DNA of 64,000 bases from Bradyrhizobium frederickii (GCF_004570865.1 NZ_SPQS01000003.1:409588-473587); one strand, 5' to 3'; numbered from the stretch's first letter, positions 45,329 to 56,090 are shown. The notes: generated by a model not told the origin, from the sequence alone. Numbers and translations are program-made.

Positions 45329-46033
45329 ATGACGTCACCCATCATTCATCGCGTCACGACGCTCGATCTTGAGGTGCGGCCGATCGTCTGGCCGTTCGCC
45401 GAGGAGCGTCGTGACGAGATCGCGGCGCACTTCGCCGAGAAGCAGCGCGAGCGGCCGAAGATCTGGAACGGCCGCGTCCTGCTCGGGCGCGATCCCGTGT
45501 TCGCGGGCGGCCATTTCGCCGCGACCTATTTCGAGACCGATTTCGCAAGCTTCCTCGCCTGGCGCGACTGGGGCTTTCCCGGCGTCCCCGTGTTCAACGG
45601 CTTCGGCATGGGCGCGCTGCGCACCTCCGACGGCGCCTTCGTGATGGGCGAGATGGCGGCGCACACCGCCAACGCCGGCCGCATCTATTTCCCGTCGGGC
45701 ACGCCCGATCTCGACGACGTCAGGGGCGGCACGCTGGACATTCCCGGCAGCGTCGTCCGCGAGCTCGAGGAGGAGACCGGCCTGACGGCGGCGGACTTTC
45801 GGGCCGAGCCGGACTGGCATTGCGTCGTCAGCGGTCCCACGATTGCGATGATGCAGGTTCTCAACCTGAACATGTCGGGCGACGAGGCGCGCGCCCGGAT
45901 CGAAGCCAATCTCGCCCGCGAGGACGAGCCCGAATTGTCGGCCATCCATCTCGTGCGCGGGATGAGTGATCTGAAGCCGACCATGCCGCGATTTGTCACG
46001 GCCTTTGTCGAGCAGCAGCTGGCCTCGCGCTGA
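45329..46033 (+). CDS. Nudix-fold hydrolase with a partial Nudix box
   Basis: 234 residues. The core REUXEEXGU part of the Nudix motif is intact (RELEEETGL), but the upstream Gly-x5-Glu half is poorly matched. The length is longer than minimal Nudix enzymes, with an N-terminal extension (RPIVWPFAEERRDEIAAHFAEKQRERP). It hydrolyses an unknown nucleoside-diphosphate derivative. It starts 21 bases after the binding-protein gene and may share its transcript. Confidence 0.85.
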   Translation: MTSPIIHRVTTLDLEVRPIVWPFAEERRDEIAAHFAEKQRERPKIWNGRVLLGRDPVFAGGHFAATYFETDFASFLAWRDWGFPGVPVFNGFGMGALRTSDGAFVMGEMAAHTANAGRIYFPSGTPDLDDVRGGTLDIPGSVVRELEEETGLTAADFRAEPDWHCVVSGPTIAMMQVLNLNMSGDEARARIEANLAREDEPELSAIHLVRGMSDLKPTMPRFVTAFVEQQLASR

Positions 46034-46126
46034 TGCGCAAGGCTTGACATCGCTGCGCTCTGCCCATGTGATGGGGGCAAGCAAGATCAAGACGAATGCA
46101 ATGCACAATCGTCCAGGGAGGTTTTG

Positions 46127-47437
46127 ATGCGCCTGCGCATGGCTGCCCGTTTGGTACGTGGGCTGTTGGTCGCGATATCAGCGACAGGCTTGGCGGTGTC
46201 CGCCGAGGCCCAGGACAAGAAGCTCAAGATCGGTGTCATCTATGATCTGACCGGCCCGCTCGCCGGCGGCGGCTCGGAGCTGCAATATACCGGCGCAAGG
46301 ATCATGCTGGATCAGTACAGCGCGAAGGATGTCGAGGGCTACAAGATCGAGGCGATCTATGCCGATGCTCAGAGCAAGCCCGACGTCGCCATCAATGAAG
46401 CGATCCGTTTGATCGAGCAGGAAAAGGTCGACATGCTGCTCGGCTTCTTTTCGTCGGCCCAGTGCGTGCCGGTGGCAGCGCGCGTCGAGCAGCTGAAGAA
46501 GTTCATGTGGATCACGACCTGCATTTCGTCCGCGGTGCTGGAGAACAAGAACTACAAATACGTGTTTCGGCCGCAGGCCTCCGGCGATCAGTTCGGCATG
46601 ATGACGATGGACTTCATCGCGCAGAACGCGAAGGAAAAATTCGGCAAGGACCCGAAGGACCTGCGGGTTGCCATCATCCATGAGGACGGCGCCTACGGCG
46701 TCGACGTTGCCAAGGGCAATGAAGCCGGTGCCAAGAAGGCTGGGTTCAACATCGTGCTCAGGGAAGGCTATTCGGCCACGGCCCCGGATCTGTCTGCGCT
46801 GGTCACCAAGCTGAAGCGGGCCAAGCCGGATGTGGTCTTCCACACCGGCTACAATCCCGACATCACCCTGTTGCTCCGGCAAGCCCGCGAGCAAGGGCTG
46901 AAGTTCGGTGCACTGGTGGGACATGGCGCCGGCTACGGGGTCTATGAGAAGCTGAAGGAAGGCCTGGGCGCCGATGTGAACTACTTCTTCAACACCGATC
47001 CGATCTCGATCTGGCTCGCCAACCAAAAGAGCATGGATCCGAAGCTGCCGCCGATCATTAAGGCGGTTGGCGAGGAGTTCGACAAGCGCAAGCCGGGCGT
47101 CGCCATCCGTTCGGCTCATGTCGGCATGGCGGCGTCCAACACCTACCTGTTCCTGACCGAAGTGCTGCCGCGAGCGATCAAGAAATATGGCGGCATAGAT
47201 CCCGACTCCCTGCGCAAGGCCGCACTCGACACCGACATACCCGAAGGCGGCACCATGCTCGGCTTCGGCGTCAAATTCCACGGCGAGGGCTCGCCAATGG
47301 CCGGCCAGAACGAGCGCTCGTTCCCCGTCGTGATCCAGTACGTCGACGACAAGTCCTACGTGGTGTGGCCCAAGAGCCAGGCGCAGCGCGAGGCCGTGCT
47401 GCCGCTGCCGAAGGGCACCACCTACAGCAACCAGTAG
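46127..47437 (+). CDS. Branched-chain-amino-acid-type ABC substrate-binding protein
   Basis: 436 residues with a signal peptide (RLVRGLLVAISATGLAVSAEA before QDKK) and the LivJ-type fold: KIGVIYDLTGPLAGGGSELQYTGARIMLDQY, VDMLLGFFSSAQCVPVA, VAIIHEDGAYGVDVAKG. The ATG at 46127 has AGGGAGG upstream. First gene of a five-gene transporter operon. The LivJ family binds amides, urea, aromatic acids and amino acids, so the ligand is open. Confidence 0.92.
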   Translation: MRLRMAARLVRGLLVAISATGLAVSAEAQDKKLKIGVIYDLTGPLAGGGSELQYTGARIMLDQYSAKDVEGYKIEAIYADAQSKPDVAINEAIRLIEQEKVDMLLGFFSSAQCVPVAARVEQLKKFMWITTCISSAVLENKNYKYVFRPQASGDQFGMMTMDFIAQNAKEKFGKDPKDLRVAIIHEDGAYGVDVAKGNEAGAKKAGFNIVLREGYSATAPDLSALVTKLKRAKPDVVFHTGYNPDITLLLRQAREQGLKFGALVGHGAGYGVYEKLKEGLGADVNYFFNTDPISIWLANQKSMDPKLPPIIKAVGEEFDKRKPGVAIRSAHVGMAASNTYLFLTEVLPRAIKKYGGIDPDSLRKAALDTDIPEGGTMLGFGVKFHGEGSPMAGQNERSFPVVIQYVDDKSYVVWPKSQAQREAVLPLPKGTTYSNQ

Positions 47438-47452
47438 CAGCGGAGGGCTTTG

Positions 47453-48222
47453 GTGCTGGAAGTCAGCGGGCTGGTGAAGCGGTTCGGCGGCTTCACCGCC
47501 GTCAACAACGTGTCGTTCCGGGTCGAGCAGGGCGAGATCCTCGGCCTGATCGGTCCTAACGGCTCGGGCAAGAGCACGATCTTCAACATGCTCTCCGGCA
47601 CGCTGGCGCCGACATCGGGCTCGATCCTGTTCGGCGGCTCCGAGATCGCGGGCCTCGCCCCGCACCGGATCATCAACAGCGGCATCGGGCGGACCTTCCA
47701 GATTCCGCGCCCGTTCCGCCGTCTGACCATCTTCGAGAACGTCGCGCTCGCCGGCTTTTACGGCCAGGGCCGCCACAGCCGCGTCAAGGCCGAGGAAGCG
47801 GCCGAGCGCTCGCTCGCCATGGTCGGCCTGCCGACCGATCGCCATGCCAGCGTCGATGGTCTCGGCGCCGCCGGCCTGAAGAAGCTCGAGCTCGCCAAGG
47901 CGCTCGCCACCGCGCCAAAGCTGCTGCTCGCCGACGAGAGCCTCGGCGGCCTCGACGATGCCGAGATGGACCAAGCCGCCGACATGCTGCGCAACATCCG
48001 CGACGAGCTTGGCATCACCATCATCTGGGTCGAGCACATCATGGGCGTCTTGATGCGCGTCGTCGATCGCGTCATGGTGCTCGATCACGGCGAGAAGATT
48101 TCGGAAGGCCTGCCGAGCGCGGTCGCCGGCGATCCGCGGGTGATCGAGGTCTATCTCGGCACCGATGCCGAGACGACGCAGGCCGCGGCCGCCGAAGCGC
48201 GCCGCCGCGCGGGAGGCGCTTG

Positions 48223-48223
<1 letters not shown>
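47453..48223 (+). CDS. LivG-type ABC ATPase
   Basis: 256 residues: Walker A IGPNGSGKST, signature-like LGAAGLKKLELAKAL (GLGAAG rather than LSGGQ, as occurs in some LivG proteins), Walker B LLADESLGGLDDAE and switch His in WVEHIM. GTG start with GGAGGG five bases upstream. The Walker B motif reads LLADE where most ABC ATPases have LLLDE. Confidence 0.92.
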
Positions 48224-48926
<703 letters not shown>

Positions 48927-48927
<1 letters not shown>

Positions 48928-49814
48928 TGGGCATGCAGGGGTTCCTCGACATCTTCGACATCTACCTGCTGGAGGCCGTGATCAACGGCATCCTGCTCGG
49001 CGGCGTGCTGGCGCTGCTCGCGCTCGGGCTCAACCTGATCTTCGGCGTCATCGACGTGACCTGGATCTGCTACGCCGAGCTCGTGATGATCGGCATGTAC
49101 GCCATGTATTTCATAGTGCAGGTTTACGGCCTCAGCTATTTCGTCGCCGCCCCCTTCACCATTCTGCTGGTCGCGGTGCTCGGCGCGGCGCTGCATTACC
49201 TCGTGATCGCGCCGCTCTTGACCGCGCCGCCGATCAACCAGCTGCTCGCGACCGGCGGGGTTCTGTTCGTGCTGCAGAGCTTTGCCACCGTCGCCTTCGG
49301 CATCGACTTCCGCAATCTCGGCATCCGCCTGCCGGTGCTCGCCTTCGGCGACATGAATTTCAGCTATGCAAGGCTGCTGTCGTTCCTGGCGGCACTGGTC
49401 GGCATGGTCGCGGTCTACCTGTTCATGACGCGCACCTTCACCGGCACCGCGATCCGCGCCATCTCGCAGGACCGCCAGATCATGGCGCTGATGGGCGTCG
49501 ACACCAGGCGGATCTATCTCATCACCTCCGCGCTCGGCGGCGCGCTGGCCGGGCTCGCCGCCTGCCTTCTGGTGCTGCAATATGACGTGCACCCCTTCGT
49601 CGGCCTGTCGTTCGGGCCGATCACCTTCCTCATTTGCGTGCTCGGCGGGCTCGGCAATTTCATCGGCGGCTTCATTGCCGCCTTCGTCTTTGCCGAGATC
49701 ATCTCGCTCGGCGGCCTGTTCTCCGACCTCGAATGGGGCTACGTGCTCGCCTTCGCCTTCTTCATCGTCATGATGTTCATCCGGCCCGCGGGCCTCTTGG
49801 CGAGGCGCCGATGA
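48927..49814 (+). CDS. LivH-type ABC permease
   Basis: 295 residues, about eight hydrophobic helices, with the LivH opening VINGILLGGVLALLALGLNLIFGVI and GTAIRAISQDRQIMALMGVDTRRIYLITSALGGALAG. The ATG overlaps the LivF stop (TAATG). Another start two codons later is possible. Confidence 0.94.
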
Positions 49815-50830
49815 TGGGGCAGGGGCGGGTTGCAGCATGGGGGATCGGGCTGGCGGCGCTGATCGCGCTGCCTTTCGTCTATCGCGAGCCCTATCATCTG
49901 CACATCCTGGTGCTGATCCTGATCTGGTCGTTCGCCTACACCTCCTGGTCGATGATGGGACGGTTCGGCCTGGTCTCGCTCGGGCACGGCGGCTTCATGG
50001 GGATCGGCGCCTATGTCACCGCGCTGCTGTGGAATCACCTGGGCCTTTCGCCCTGGATCGGCATTCCCATCAGCATGGCCGCAGCCGGGGCGCTGGCGCT
50101 GATCGTCGGCTATCCCTGCTTCCGTTTCCGCATCACCGGGCATTATTTCGTGCTCGTGACGCTGGCGCTGTCGGGCATCGTGCTCCAGGTCATCACCGCG
50201 ACGCGCGACTACACCGGCGGCTCGCTGGGCTATACGCCGAACCGCACCTCGGGCAACAAGCTGCTGGCGCTGCAATTCGACGACAAGACGACCTGGTATC
50301 TGATCGCGCTCGGGGTCTGGCTGTTCGGCATCGTGATCTGGCACTGGGTCGACCGCAGCATGGCCCGCTATGCGCTGGAGGCGATCTCGGAGGACGAGGA
50401 CGCGGCGGCGGCCGCCGGCGTCGACGTCACCGCGGAGAAGCTGAAGATCACGCTGCTCAGCGCCCTGATGACGGCGCTCGCGGGCGCGCTCTACTGCCAG
50501 TACCAGATGTTCATCACGCCCGACACCGTCAGCGGCATCGCGGTGTCGCTGCAGATGGTTTTCGCGGCCATCGTCGGCGGCCTGTTCGTCTCGCTCGGCC
50601 CGACCTTCGGCGCCATCATCACCATCCTGCTGGCCGAGACCCTGCGCATCGGCTTCGGCACCAAAGCGGTCGGCTGGGACAATCTCGTCTACGGCGTGTT
50701 GCTCGTGCTTTTCATCATATTCCTTCCCAAGGGCATCCTTGGTAGCCTGCTCGACCGACTGAAGCCGCAACGCAAGGTGCCCCGCGCTCATGAGCAAGAA
50801 GCCGTCCAAGCCGCTCGCCCAGGAACTTGA
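49811..50830 (+). CDS. LivM-type ABC permease
   Basis: 339 residues, polytopic, with LVSLGHGGFMGIGAYVTALL and ARYALEAISEDEDAAAAAGVDVTAEKLKITLLSALMTALAGALYCQYQ, the LivM cytoplasmic loop. It begins on the LivH stop. Its last 41 bases overlap the ppk2 start, so ppk2 is translated from inside it. Confidence 0.94.
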   Translation: MMGQGRVAAWGIGLAALIALPFVYREPYHLHILVLILIWSFAYTSWSMMGRFGLVSLGHGGFMGIGAYVTALLWNHLGLSPWIGIPISMAAAGALALIVGYPCFRFRITGHYFVLVTLALSGIVLQVITATRDYTGGSLGYTPNRTSGNKLLALQFDDKTTWYLIALGVWLFGIVIWHWVDRSMARYALEAISEDEDAAAAAGVDVTAEKLKITLLSALMTALAGALYCQYQMFITPDTVSGIAVSLQMVFAAIVGGLFVSLGPTFGAIITILLAETLRIGFGTKAVGWDNLVYGVLLVLFIIFLPKGILGSLLDRLKPQRKVPRAHEQEAVQAARPGT

Positions 50831-51740
50831 CCGCTACATCACGCCATTCCGTTATGACGGTTCGGGCAAGTTTCATCTCAAGGATCACAAGACCAGCGAG
50901 AAGGGCGATCTCGACAAGGAGTCGGCGCAGGCGATTCTCGACGCCAACAAGAAGCGGCTGACCGAGTTTCAGGAGAAGCTCTACGCCCAGGACCGCTGGT
51001 CGCTGCTGATCGTGTTCCAGGCCATGGACGCCGGCGGCAAGGATAGCGCGATCAAGGCGATCTTCGAAGGCATCAACCCGCAGGGCTGCGAGGTCCATGC
51101 CTTCAAGGCGCCGAGCACCAAGGAGCTCGACCACGACTTCCTCTGGCGCCATGTGATCGCACTGCCCGAGCGCGGCCATATCGGCATCTTCAACCGCTCC
51201 CATTACGAGGAATGCCTGGTGACGCGCGTGCATCCGGAGCTCCTCGCCAAGGAGAAGCTGCCGCAAAAGCTCCTCACCAAGAACATCTGGAAGGAGCGGT
51301 TCGAGGACATCTCGGCGTTCGAGCGCTATCTCTGCCGCAACGGCACCGTGGTGCTGAAGTTCTTCCTCAACGTCTCCAAGGACGAGCAGCGCGAGCGCTT
51401 CCTCGACCGGCTACAGGATCCGGCCAAGCAGTGGAAATTCTCCATGGGCGACATCGAGGAGCGCGCGCTGTGGCCGCGCTACCAGGCGGTCTACCAGGAC
51501 ATCGTCCGGCACACGGCGACGCCTCATGCGCCGTGGTACGTCGTGCCGGCCAATCACAAATGGTTCGCGCGCGTCGTGATCGGATCGGTGATCAATGCGG
51601 CGCTCGAGAAGCTCGACCTGCGCTTCCCCCGTGCCGACAAGGCTTCGCTGCGAGAGTTCGACGAGGTGCGCAAGGCGCTGGAGCAGGAAGAAAAGAGGGA
51701 CAATACGAGAAAATCGCGAAAACAACCCCATGCACAGTAG
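50790..51740 (+). CDS. ppk2: Polyphosphate kinase 2 family protein
   Basis: 316 residues. P-loop kinase with the Walker A-like FQAMDAGGKDSAIKAIFEGINPQGCEV, Walker B-like GIFNRSHYEECLVTRVHPE and the lid region SFRSMGDIEER-like (KFSMGDIEERALWPRY). PPK2 enzymes transfer phosphate between polyphosphate and nucleotides. The start lies in livM. The last six codons (KQPHAQ) and stop come from a dispersed repeat, so the native C-terminus may be altered. Confidence 0.93.
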   Translation: MSKKPSKPLAQELDRYITPFRYDGSGKFHLKDHKTSEKGDLDKESAQAILDANKKRLTEFQEKLYAQDRWSLLIVFQAMDAGGKDSAIKAIFEGINPQGCEVHAFKAPSTKELDHDFLWRHVIALPERGHIGIFNRSHYEECLVTRVHPELLAKEKLPQKLLTKNIWKERFEDISAFERYLCRNGTVVLKFFLNVSKDEQRERFLDRLQDPAKQWKFSMGDIEERALWPRYQAVYQDIVRHTATPHAPWYVVPANHKWFARVVIGSVINAALEKLDLRFPRADKASLREFDEVRKALEQEEKRDNTRKSRKQPHAQ

Positions 51741-51767
51741 CCGGCGGCAGCAAAATCAATGGCTTGA
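51715..51767 (+). repeat. 53-nt two-block dispersed repeat, copy 2
   Basis: A 26-base block (CGCGAAAACAACC to GCACAGTAG), 13 variable bases, then AATCAATGGCTTGA. The blocks are identical to those of copy 1 at 11058-11110, and the orientation is again sense with the upstream gene. It overlaps the end of ppk2 and supplies its stop codon. Confidence 0.88.
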
Positions 51768-52057
51768 TGGCCATCGGAAGGATGTTCTGATTTCGCGAAA
51801 TGAATTTGTTGCGTCGGGCAAAACAGACGCGCGCCGAACTCTGCGGAACCGGCGGTTCAATTGTGATGTCCACCCGGCTGATCCCGCTTGACAGTTTTGT
51901 GTCACAGGAGGACCATGCCGATGGTCGCAAGCAAGCGACACGCAACGTCCACCTCATGAGCAAGGGGAGGTCTATGACACCACCTCCGCAGATCCAGCCG
52001 CGTTAAGTGCGATGGAGCTCGTTCGGACTATCGCATAGCGGCAGAAACCGCGAACGG

Positions 52058-52119
52058 CACGCCGGGTCAAGGTTTAGCGGGCTGCATCAGTGAGGCAAAG
52101 CCCCTACCTGCCCGGCGCT
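52058..52119 (+). other. Candidate structured RNA element
   Basis: CGCCGGG (52060-52066) pairs with CCCGGCG (52111-52117), and inside it GGGCT (52079-52083) pairs with AGCCC (52099-52103). The element stands alone in the 867-base gene-poor gap between ppk2 and the mscS-type gene. No family is recognised. The rest of the gap holds repeats and no credible gene. Confidence 0.35.
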
Positions 52120-52233
52120 GTATTTTGCATCACATCGATAGCCCCTAACGATAGTAACGTGTCGGATGGGCATGATGAGGCCGATCGCGGCGGCCTCCTT
52201 TGACATCCTGCTTTCCTTCTCCTTCCTCCTCGC

Positions 52234-52379
52234 CGTCATTCCGGGCCGACGCCCGGAATGACGGAGTCATTGCATGCGGGCTACCGCTGTCCCCACGCAG
52301 TCATGGCCGGGCTTGTCCCGGCCATCCACGCCTTGCAGGCACGGAGAACGTGGATGCCCGGGACAAGCCCGGGCATGAC
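52234..52379. repeat. Two extragenic palindromes, family D
   Basis: CGTCATTCCGGG/CCCGGAATGACG (52234-52263) is followed by GTCATGGCCGGGCTTGTCCC ... GGGACAAGCCCGGGCATGAC (52300-52379). A third relative lies at 56091-56134. Typical dispersed palindromes of bradyrhizobial spacers. Confidence 0.85.
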
Positions 52380-52607
52380 GACCTTCTGTAAAGTCGAGCT
52401 GCGGCAATCCCACAGAAAGACGGATTGCGTCGACGTCGGGCTCCACTGACGGTGCCCCCATCTTCGCATCGCGACAAATGCCAAGAGAATGTCGCCTCCA
52501 AGGCCAACTTCCGACACAGGCTGGAGGCGAATAACGGCAATCCGACATGACGCATGTGTTTCGGTGGTCCCGACGCCGCCGGCGCATGCTTTTTTTAGGG
52601 AATCCTC

Positions 52608-54944
52608 GTGTCGCACAAGCTTGCCCAGGCATTCCTCGCCGTTCTCTTCCTCGCGTTCTCCTTCCCCAGCGTTCGCGCCGAGCCGGCTCAGCCCGCGACG
52701 ACCAACGCCGCCGCGTTGTCGTCCGAGGAGGCCAGGCGAGCGCTTGAGACGCTCCAGGACGACAAGAAGCGCGCGCAGATGATCGATACGCTGCGCGCGA
52801 TCGCCAATGCGTCCGGTCCGCAGCAGCCCGCGACGCCCGCGCCCGCGCAGAAGTCGCCGATCCCGCTCTCGGCCGACGGCCTCGGTGCGCAGCTCCTGCT
52901 CACGGTGTCCGAGGAGATCGGCGAGATCTCGAGCGAGATCGCCAGCGTGGCGCGGACGATCACGCATTTCCCGGCGTTCTATTACTGGATCATGCGGACG
53001 GCCAACGATCCCGCGGCCTACAACCTTCTGATCGAGATCGCCTGGAAGCTCGCATTGGTGGTCGGTTGCGCGCTGGTGGCCGAATGGGTGCTGTTCCGCC
53101 TGATCCGGCGCCCGGTTGCGTTCCTGGAGGGACGCGTGCCGCAAACCGCGCATCTGCCGGCGCAGGCGCTGCCGATTGCCGATCCGCCGTCGTCGGTCGC
53201 CGATGTCACCCCGGCGCCCGAGCTGCACAAGCGCCGCCACAGCCTTGCGCGCGTCTGGCAGATCATGCTGCGGCTGCCCCCCGTGCTCGGCCGCCTCGTC
53301 CTCGAACTGCTTCCCGTTCTCGTCTTCGTGGGCGTCGCGACGGCGCTGCTCGGCACCGAGATCGGCCAGCCCACCACGGTCCGCCTCGTGATCCTCGCCG
53401 TCGTCAATGCCTACGCGTTCTCGCGCGGGCTCATCTGCGTGGTTCGGGCGCTGGCAGGGCCGTTCGGCTTGTTTCCGGTGCGCGCCGAGACGGCGGCCTA
53501 TGTCGAGATCTGGGCGCGCCGCATCGTCGGCGTCGGCGTCTCCGGCATCGCCTTTGCCAATGTCGCGCTGCTGCTCGGTCTGCACCGCGCCGGCTATGCC
53601 GCGCTGCTGCGCATGGTGATGCTGATCGTGCACCTCTTCGTCGTCGTCATCATCCTGCAATGCCGCCGCCAGGTCGCCGAGGCCATCCGCGCGCCGGCCG
53701 ACCGGCAGGGGATCGCGGCCCGCCTGCGCAACCGCATCGCCGGCGGCTGGCATTATCTTGCCATCGCACTGGATCTCGCGCTGTGGGCGGTGTGGGCGCT
53801 CAACATCCGCAACGGCTATTCGCTGCTGCTGCAATATTTCGTCGGCACCATCGTGGTCGCCGTGATCACGCGCGTCGCCGTCATGCTGACGCTGAGCCTG
53901 ATCGACCGCGGCTTCCGGATCCAGCCGGAAATTCTCCAGCGCTTTCCGGGCCTCGAGATCCGCGCCAACCGCTACCTGCCGCTGCTGCGCAAGATCGTAT
54001 CCGGCGCGATCGTCTTCATCGGCCTGGTGGCGGTGCTCGAAGTCTGGGGTGTGGACGCCATCGTCTGGTTCTACGGCGGCCAGATCGGCAGCCGGCTGAT
54101 CTCCGCCCTGGTGACGATCGGCCTTGCCGTGTTCATCGCGGCCGCGATCTGGGAAGCCAGCAACGCGCTGCTGGACCGCCAGATCAACGCGCTGTCGCGC
54201 GATGGGCACTATGCCCGCGCCGCGCGGCTGCGCACCTTTCAGCCGATGCTACGCACCGCGCTGCTCTGCCTGATCGCCACGATCGTCGGCCTCACCACGC
54301 TGAGCGAGATCGGAGTCAATGTCGCGCCGCTGCTGGCAGGCGCCGGCATCGTCGGCATCGCCATCGGCTTCGGCTCGCAGAAGCTGGTGCAGGACCTCAT
54401 CACCGGCCTGTTCCTGCTGCTGGAGAACACGGTGCAGGTCGGCGACAATGTCAGTGTCTCCGGGCTCTCGGGCGTCGTCGAGAACGTCTCGATCCGCACC
54501 ATCCGCCTGCGCGCGGGCGACGGCGCGGTGCACATCGTGCCGTTCAGCGCGGTCACGACCATCACCAATGCCAGCCGCGGCGCCGGCAACGCCTCGGTCA
54601 GCGTCAACGTCGCCTACAGGGAAGACACCGACCGCGCCGGCCAGATCCTCAAGGACATCGTCGACGAGATGCGCCGCGAGCCCGAATTCCGCGCGCTGAT
54701 CCGCGGCGATCTCGAGCTCTGGGGCATCGACAAGGTGGACGGCGCCATGGTGTCGATCGTCGGCCAGATCCGCTGCACCGAGGCCGGGCGATGGCCGGTC
54801 CAGCGCGAATTCAACCGCCGCATGAAGCTCCGCTTCCAGCAGCACGGCATCGACGTCGCATCCGCCACCCAGACCATCCTGATGCATATCGCGCCGCCGG
54901 CAGATGCCGCGGCCAATCTGACGCCGCGGCGGGCCGCGGGTTAG
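52608..54944 (+). CDS. MscS-family mechanosensitive channel, large form
   Basis: 778 residues. A signal peptide (LAQAFLAVLFLAFSFPSVRAE) leads to a Pro/Ala-rich periplasmic part, then many hydrophobic helices and the MscS core near residues 560-760: GAGIVGIAIGFGSQKLVQDLITGLFLLLENTVQVGD, the pore helix and beta domain signature. Opens under membrane tension to release solutes. The start GTG at 52608 gives the signal peptide directly. Confidence 0.92.
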   Translation: MSHKLAQAFLAVLFLAFSFPSVRAEPAQPATTNAAALSSEEARRALETLQDDKKRAQMIDTLRAIANASGPQQPATPAPAQKSPIPLSADGLGAQLLLTVSEEIGEISSEIASVARTITHFPAFYYWIMRTANDPAAYNLLIEIAWKLALVVGCALVAEWVLFRLIRRPVAFLEGRVPQTAHLPAQALPIADPPSSVADVTPAPELHKRRHSLARVWQIMLRLPPVLGRLVLELLPVLVFVGVATALLGTEIGQPTTVRLVILAVVNAYAFSRGLICVVRALAGPFGLFPVRAETAAYVEIWARRIVGVGVSGIAFANVALLLGLHRAGYAALLRMVMLIVHLFVVVIILQCRRQVAEAIRAPADRQGIAARLRNRIAGGWHYLAIALDLALWAVWALNIRNGYSLLLQYFVGTIVVAVITRVAVMLTLSLIDRGFRIQPEILQRFPGLEIRANRYLPLLRKIVSGAIVFIGLVAVLEVWGVDAIVWFYGGQIGSRLISALVTIGLAVFIAAAIWEASNALLDRQINALSRDGHYARAARLRTFQPMLRTALLCLIATIVGLTTLSEIGVNVAPLLAGAGIVGIAIGFGSQKLVQDLITGLFLLLENTVQVGDNVSVSGLSGVVENVSIRTIRLRAGDGAVHIVPFSAVTTITNASRGAGNASVSVNVAYREDTDRAGQILKDIVDEMRREPEFRALIRGDLELWGIDKVDGAMVSIVGQIRCTEAGRWPVQREFNRRMKLRFQQHGIDVASATQTILMHIAPPADAAANLTPRRAAG

Positions 54945-55048
54945 TCGCTCCTGCGGAAATTTCCGGCTTGCCTCCGTCCGGCCGGCAGCGTTCACTCCGC
55001 CTCCAGCCCGCTGCCAACATGCGGGCGGCAAGAGACTGGGAGAGAACA

Positions 55049-56050
55049 ATGCGGGGGCTGTTGTGGGCCGGATTGCGCGGCGTTGCGATCGTCGTGGGCG
55101 CGTTGATGGGATGTGCGGCCTGGTCTGCCCAAGCCAACGCCCAGCCGTTTCCGTCGCGTCCGATCACGCTCATCGTGCCGTTCGCGGCGGGCGGCCCGAC
55201 CGATACGCTGGCGCGGATCCTGTCGGAGCGGATTGCCGCCGAGCTGCGCACCAATGTCGTGGTCGAGAACGTCGCCGGTGCCTCGGGCAGCATTGCCGGC
55301 GCCCGCGTCGCCCGCGCGACACCTGACGGCACCACGATCACGATCGGTCATTGGGGCACGCATGTGCTGAACGGCGCGATCCTCAAGCTGCCTTATGACG
55401 TCGTGAGCGATTTCGAACCGGTCGCAATGATCGCGATGGGCACGCAACTCATCGTCGGCCGGACGTCGCTCGAGGCGAACGATCTCAAGGGGCTGATCGC
55501 CTGGCTGAAGGCCAATTCCGGCAAGGCCACTGCGGGGACCTCAGGGGCGGGCACAGGAGCCCACGTCGCCGCCGTCTTCTTCAAGGACAAGACCGGCACC
55601 GACTTCCAGTTCGTGCCCTATCGCGGTGCAGGGCCCGCCATGATCGATCTCGTCGCCGGGCAGATCGACATCATGTTCGACCAGGCGGCGAACTCGCTGG
55701 CACACGTCAAGAGTGGCGCGATCAAGGCGTTCGCCGTGACGTCGCCGACCAGGCTTGCCTCCGCTCCCGACATTCCGACCGTCGACGAGGCGGGCCTGCC
55801 GGGGCTGTATATTTCCTACTGGCACGGCATCTGGGCACCGAAGAACACGCCGAAGGAGATCGTCGCCAAGCTCAACGCAGCCGTCGTCGCCGTGTTGGCC
55901 GAGGCCGCGGTCAAGCGGCGCTTTGCCGAACTGGGGCAGGAGATACCACCGCCCGAGCAGCAGACGCCCGCGGCGCTCGCGGCTTTTCAGAAGGCCGAGA
56001 CCGAGAAATGGTGGCCGATCGTGAAGGCGGCCAACATCAAGGCGGAATAG
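55049..56050 (+). CDS. Orphan TctC/Bug-family solute-binding protein
   Basis: 333 residues: signal peptide (VAIVVGALMGCAAWSAQANA) and the Bug signature FPSRPITLIVPFAAGGPTDTLARILSERIAAEL, then GASGSIAGARVARATPDG. It resembles the TctC at 20196-21179, but no tctA or tctB is adjacent, so it must use a distant transporter or act as a sensor. GGGAGAGAAC precedes the start. Ligand unknown. Confidence 0.92.
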   Translation: MRGLLWAGLRGVAIVVGALMGCAAWSAQANAQPFPSRPITLIVPFAAGGPTDTLARILSERIAAELRTNVVVENVAGASGSIAGARVARATPDGTTITIGHWGTHVLNGAILKLPYDVVSDFEPVAMIAMGTQLIVGRTSLEANDLKGLIAWLKANSGKATAGTSGAGTGAHVAAVFFKDKTGTDFQFVPYRGAGPAMIDLVAGQIDIMFDQAANSLAHVKSGAIKAFAVTSPTRLASAPDIPTVDEAGLPGLYISYWHGIWAPKNTPKEIVAKLNAAVVAVLAEAAVKRRFAELGQEIPPPEQQTPAALAAFQKAETEKWWPIVKAANIKAE

Positions 56051-56090
56051 CTGCGCGCAGCGCTTAACGCGCACACGTCTTGAACGTTTC

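Noticed and set aside
53066..55048. 994-codon plus frame leading into the orphan binding protein
   Set aside because: The upstream part is an out-of-frame reading of the MscS gene; the true start is at 55049 with a signal peptide.
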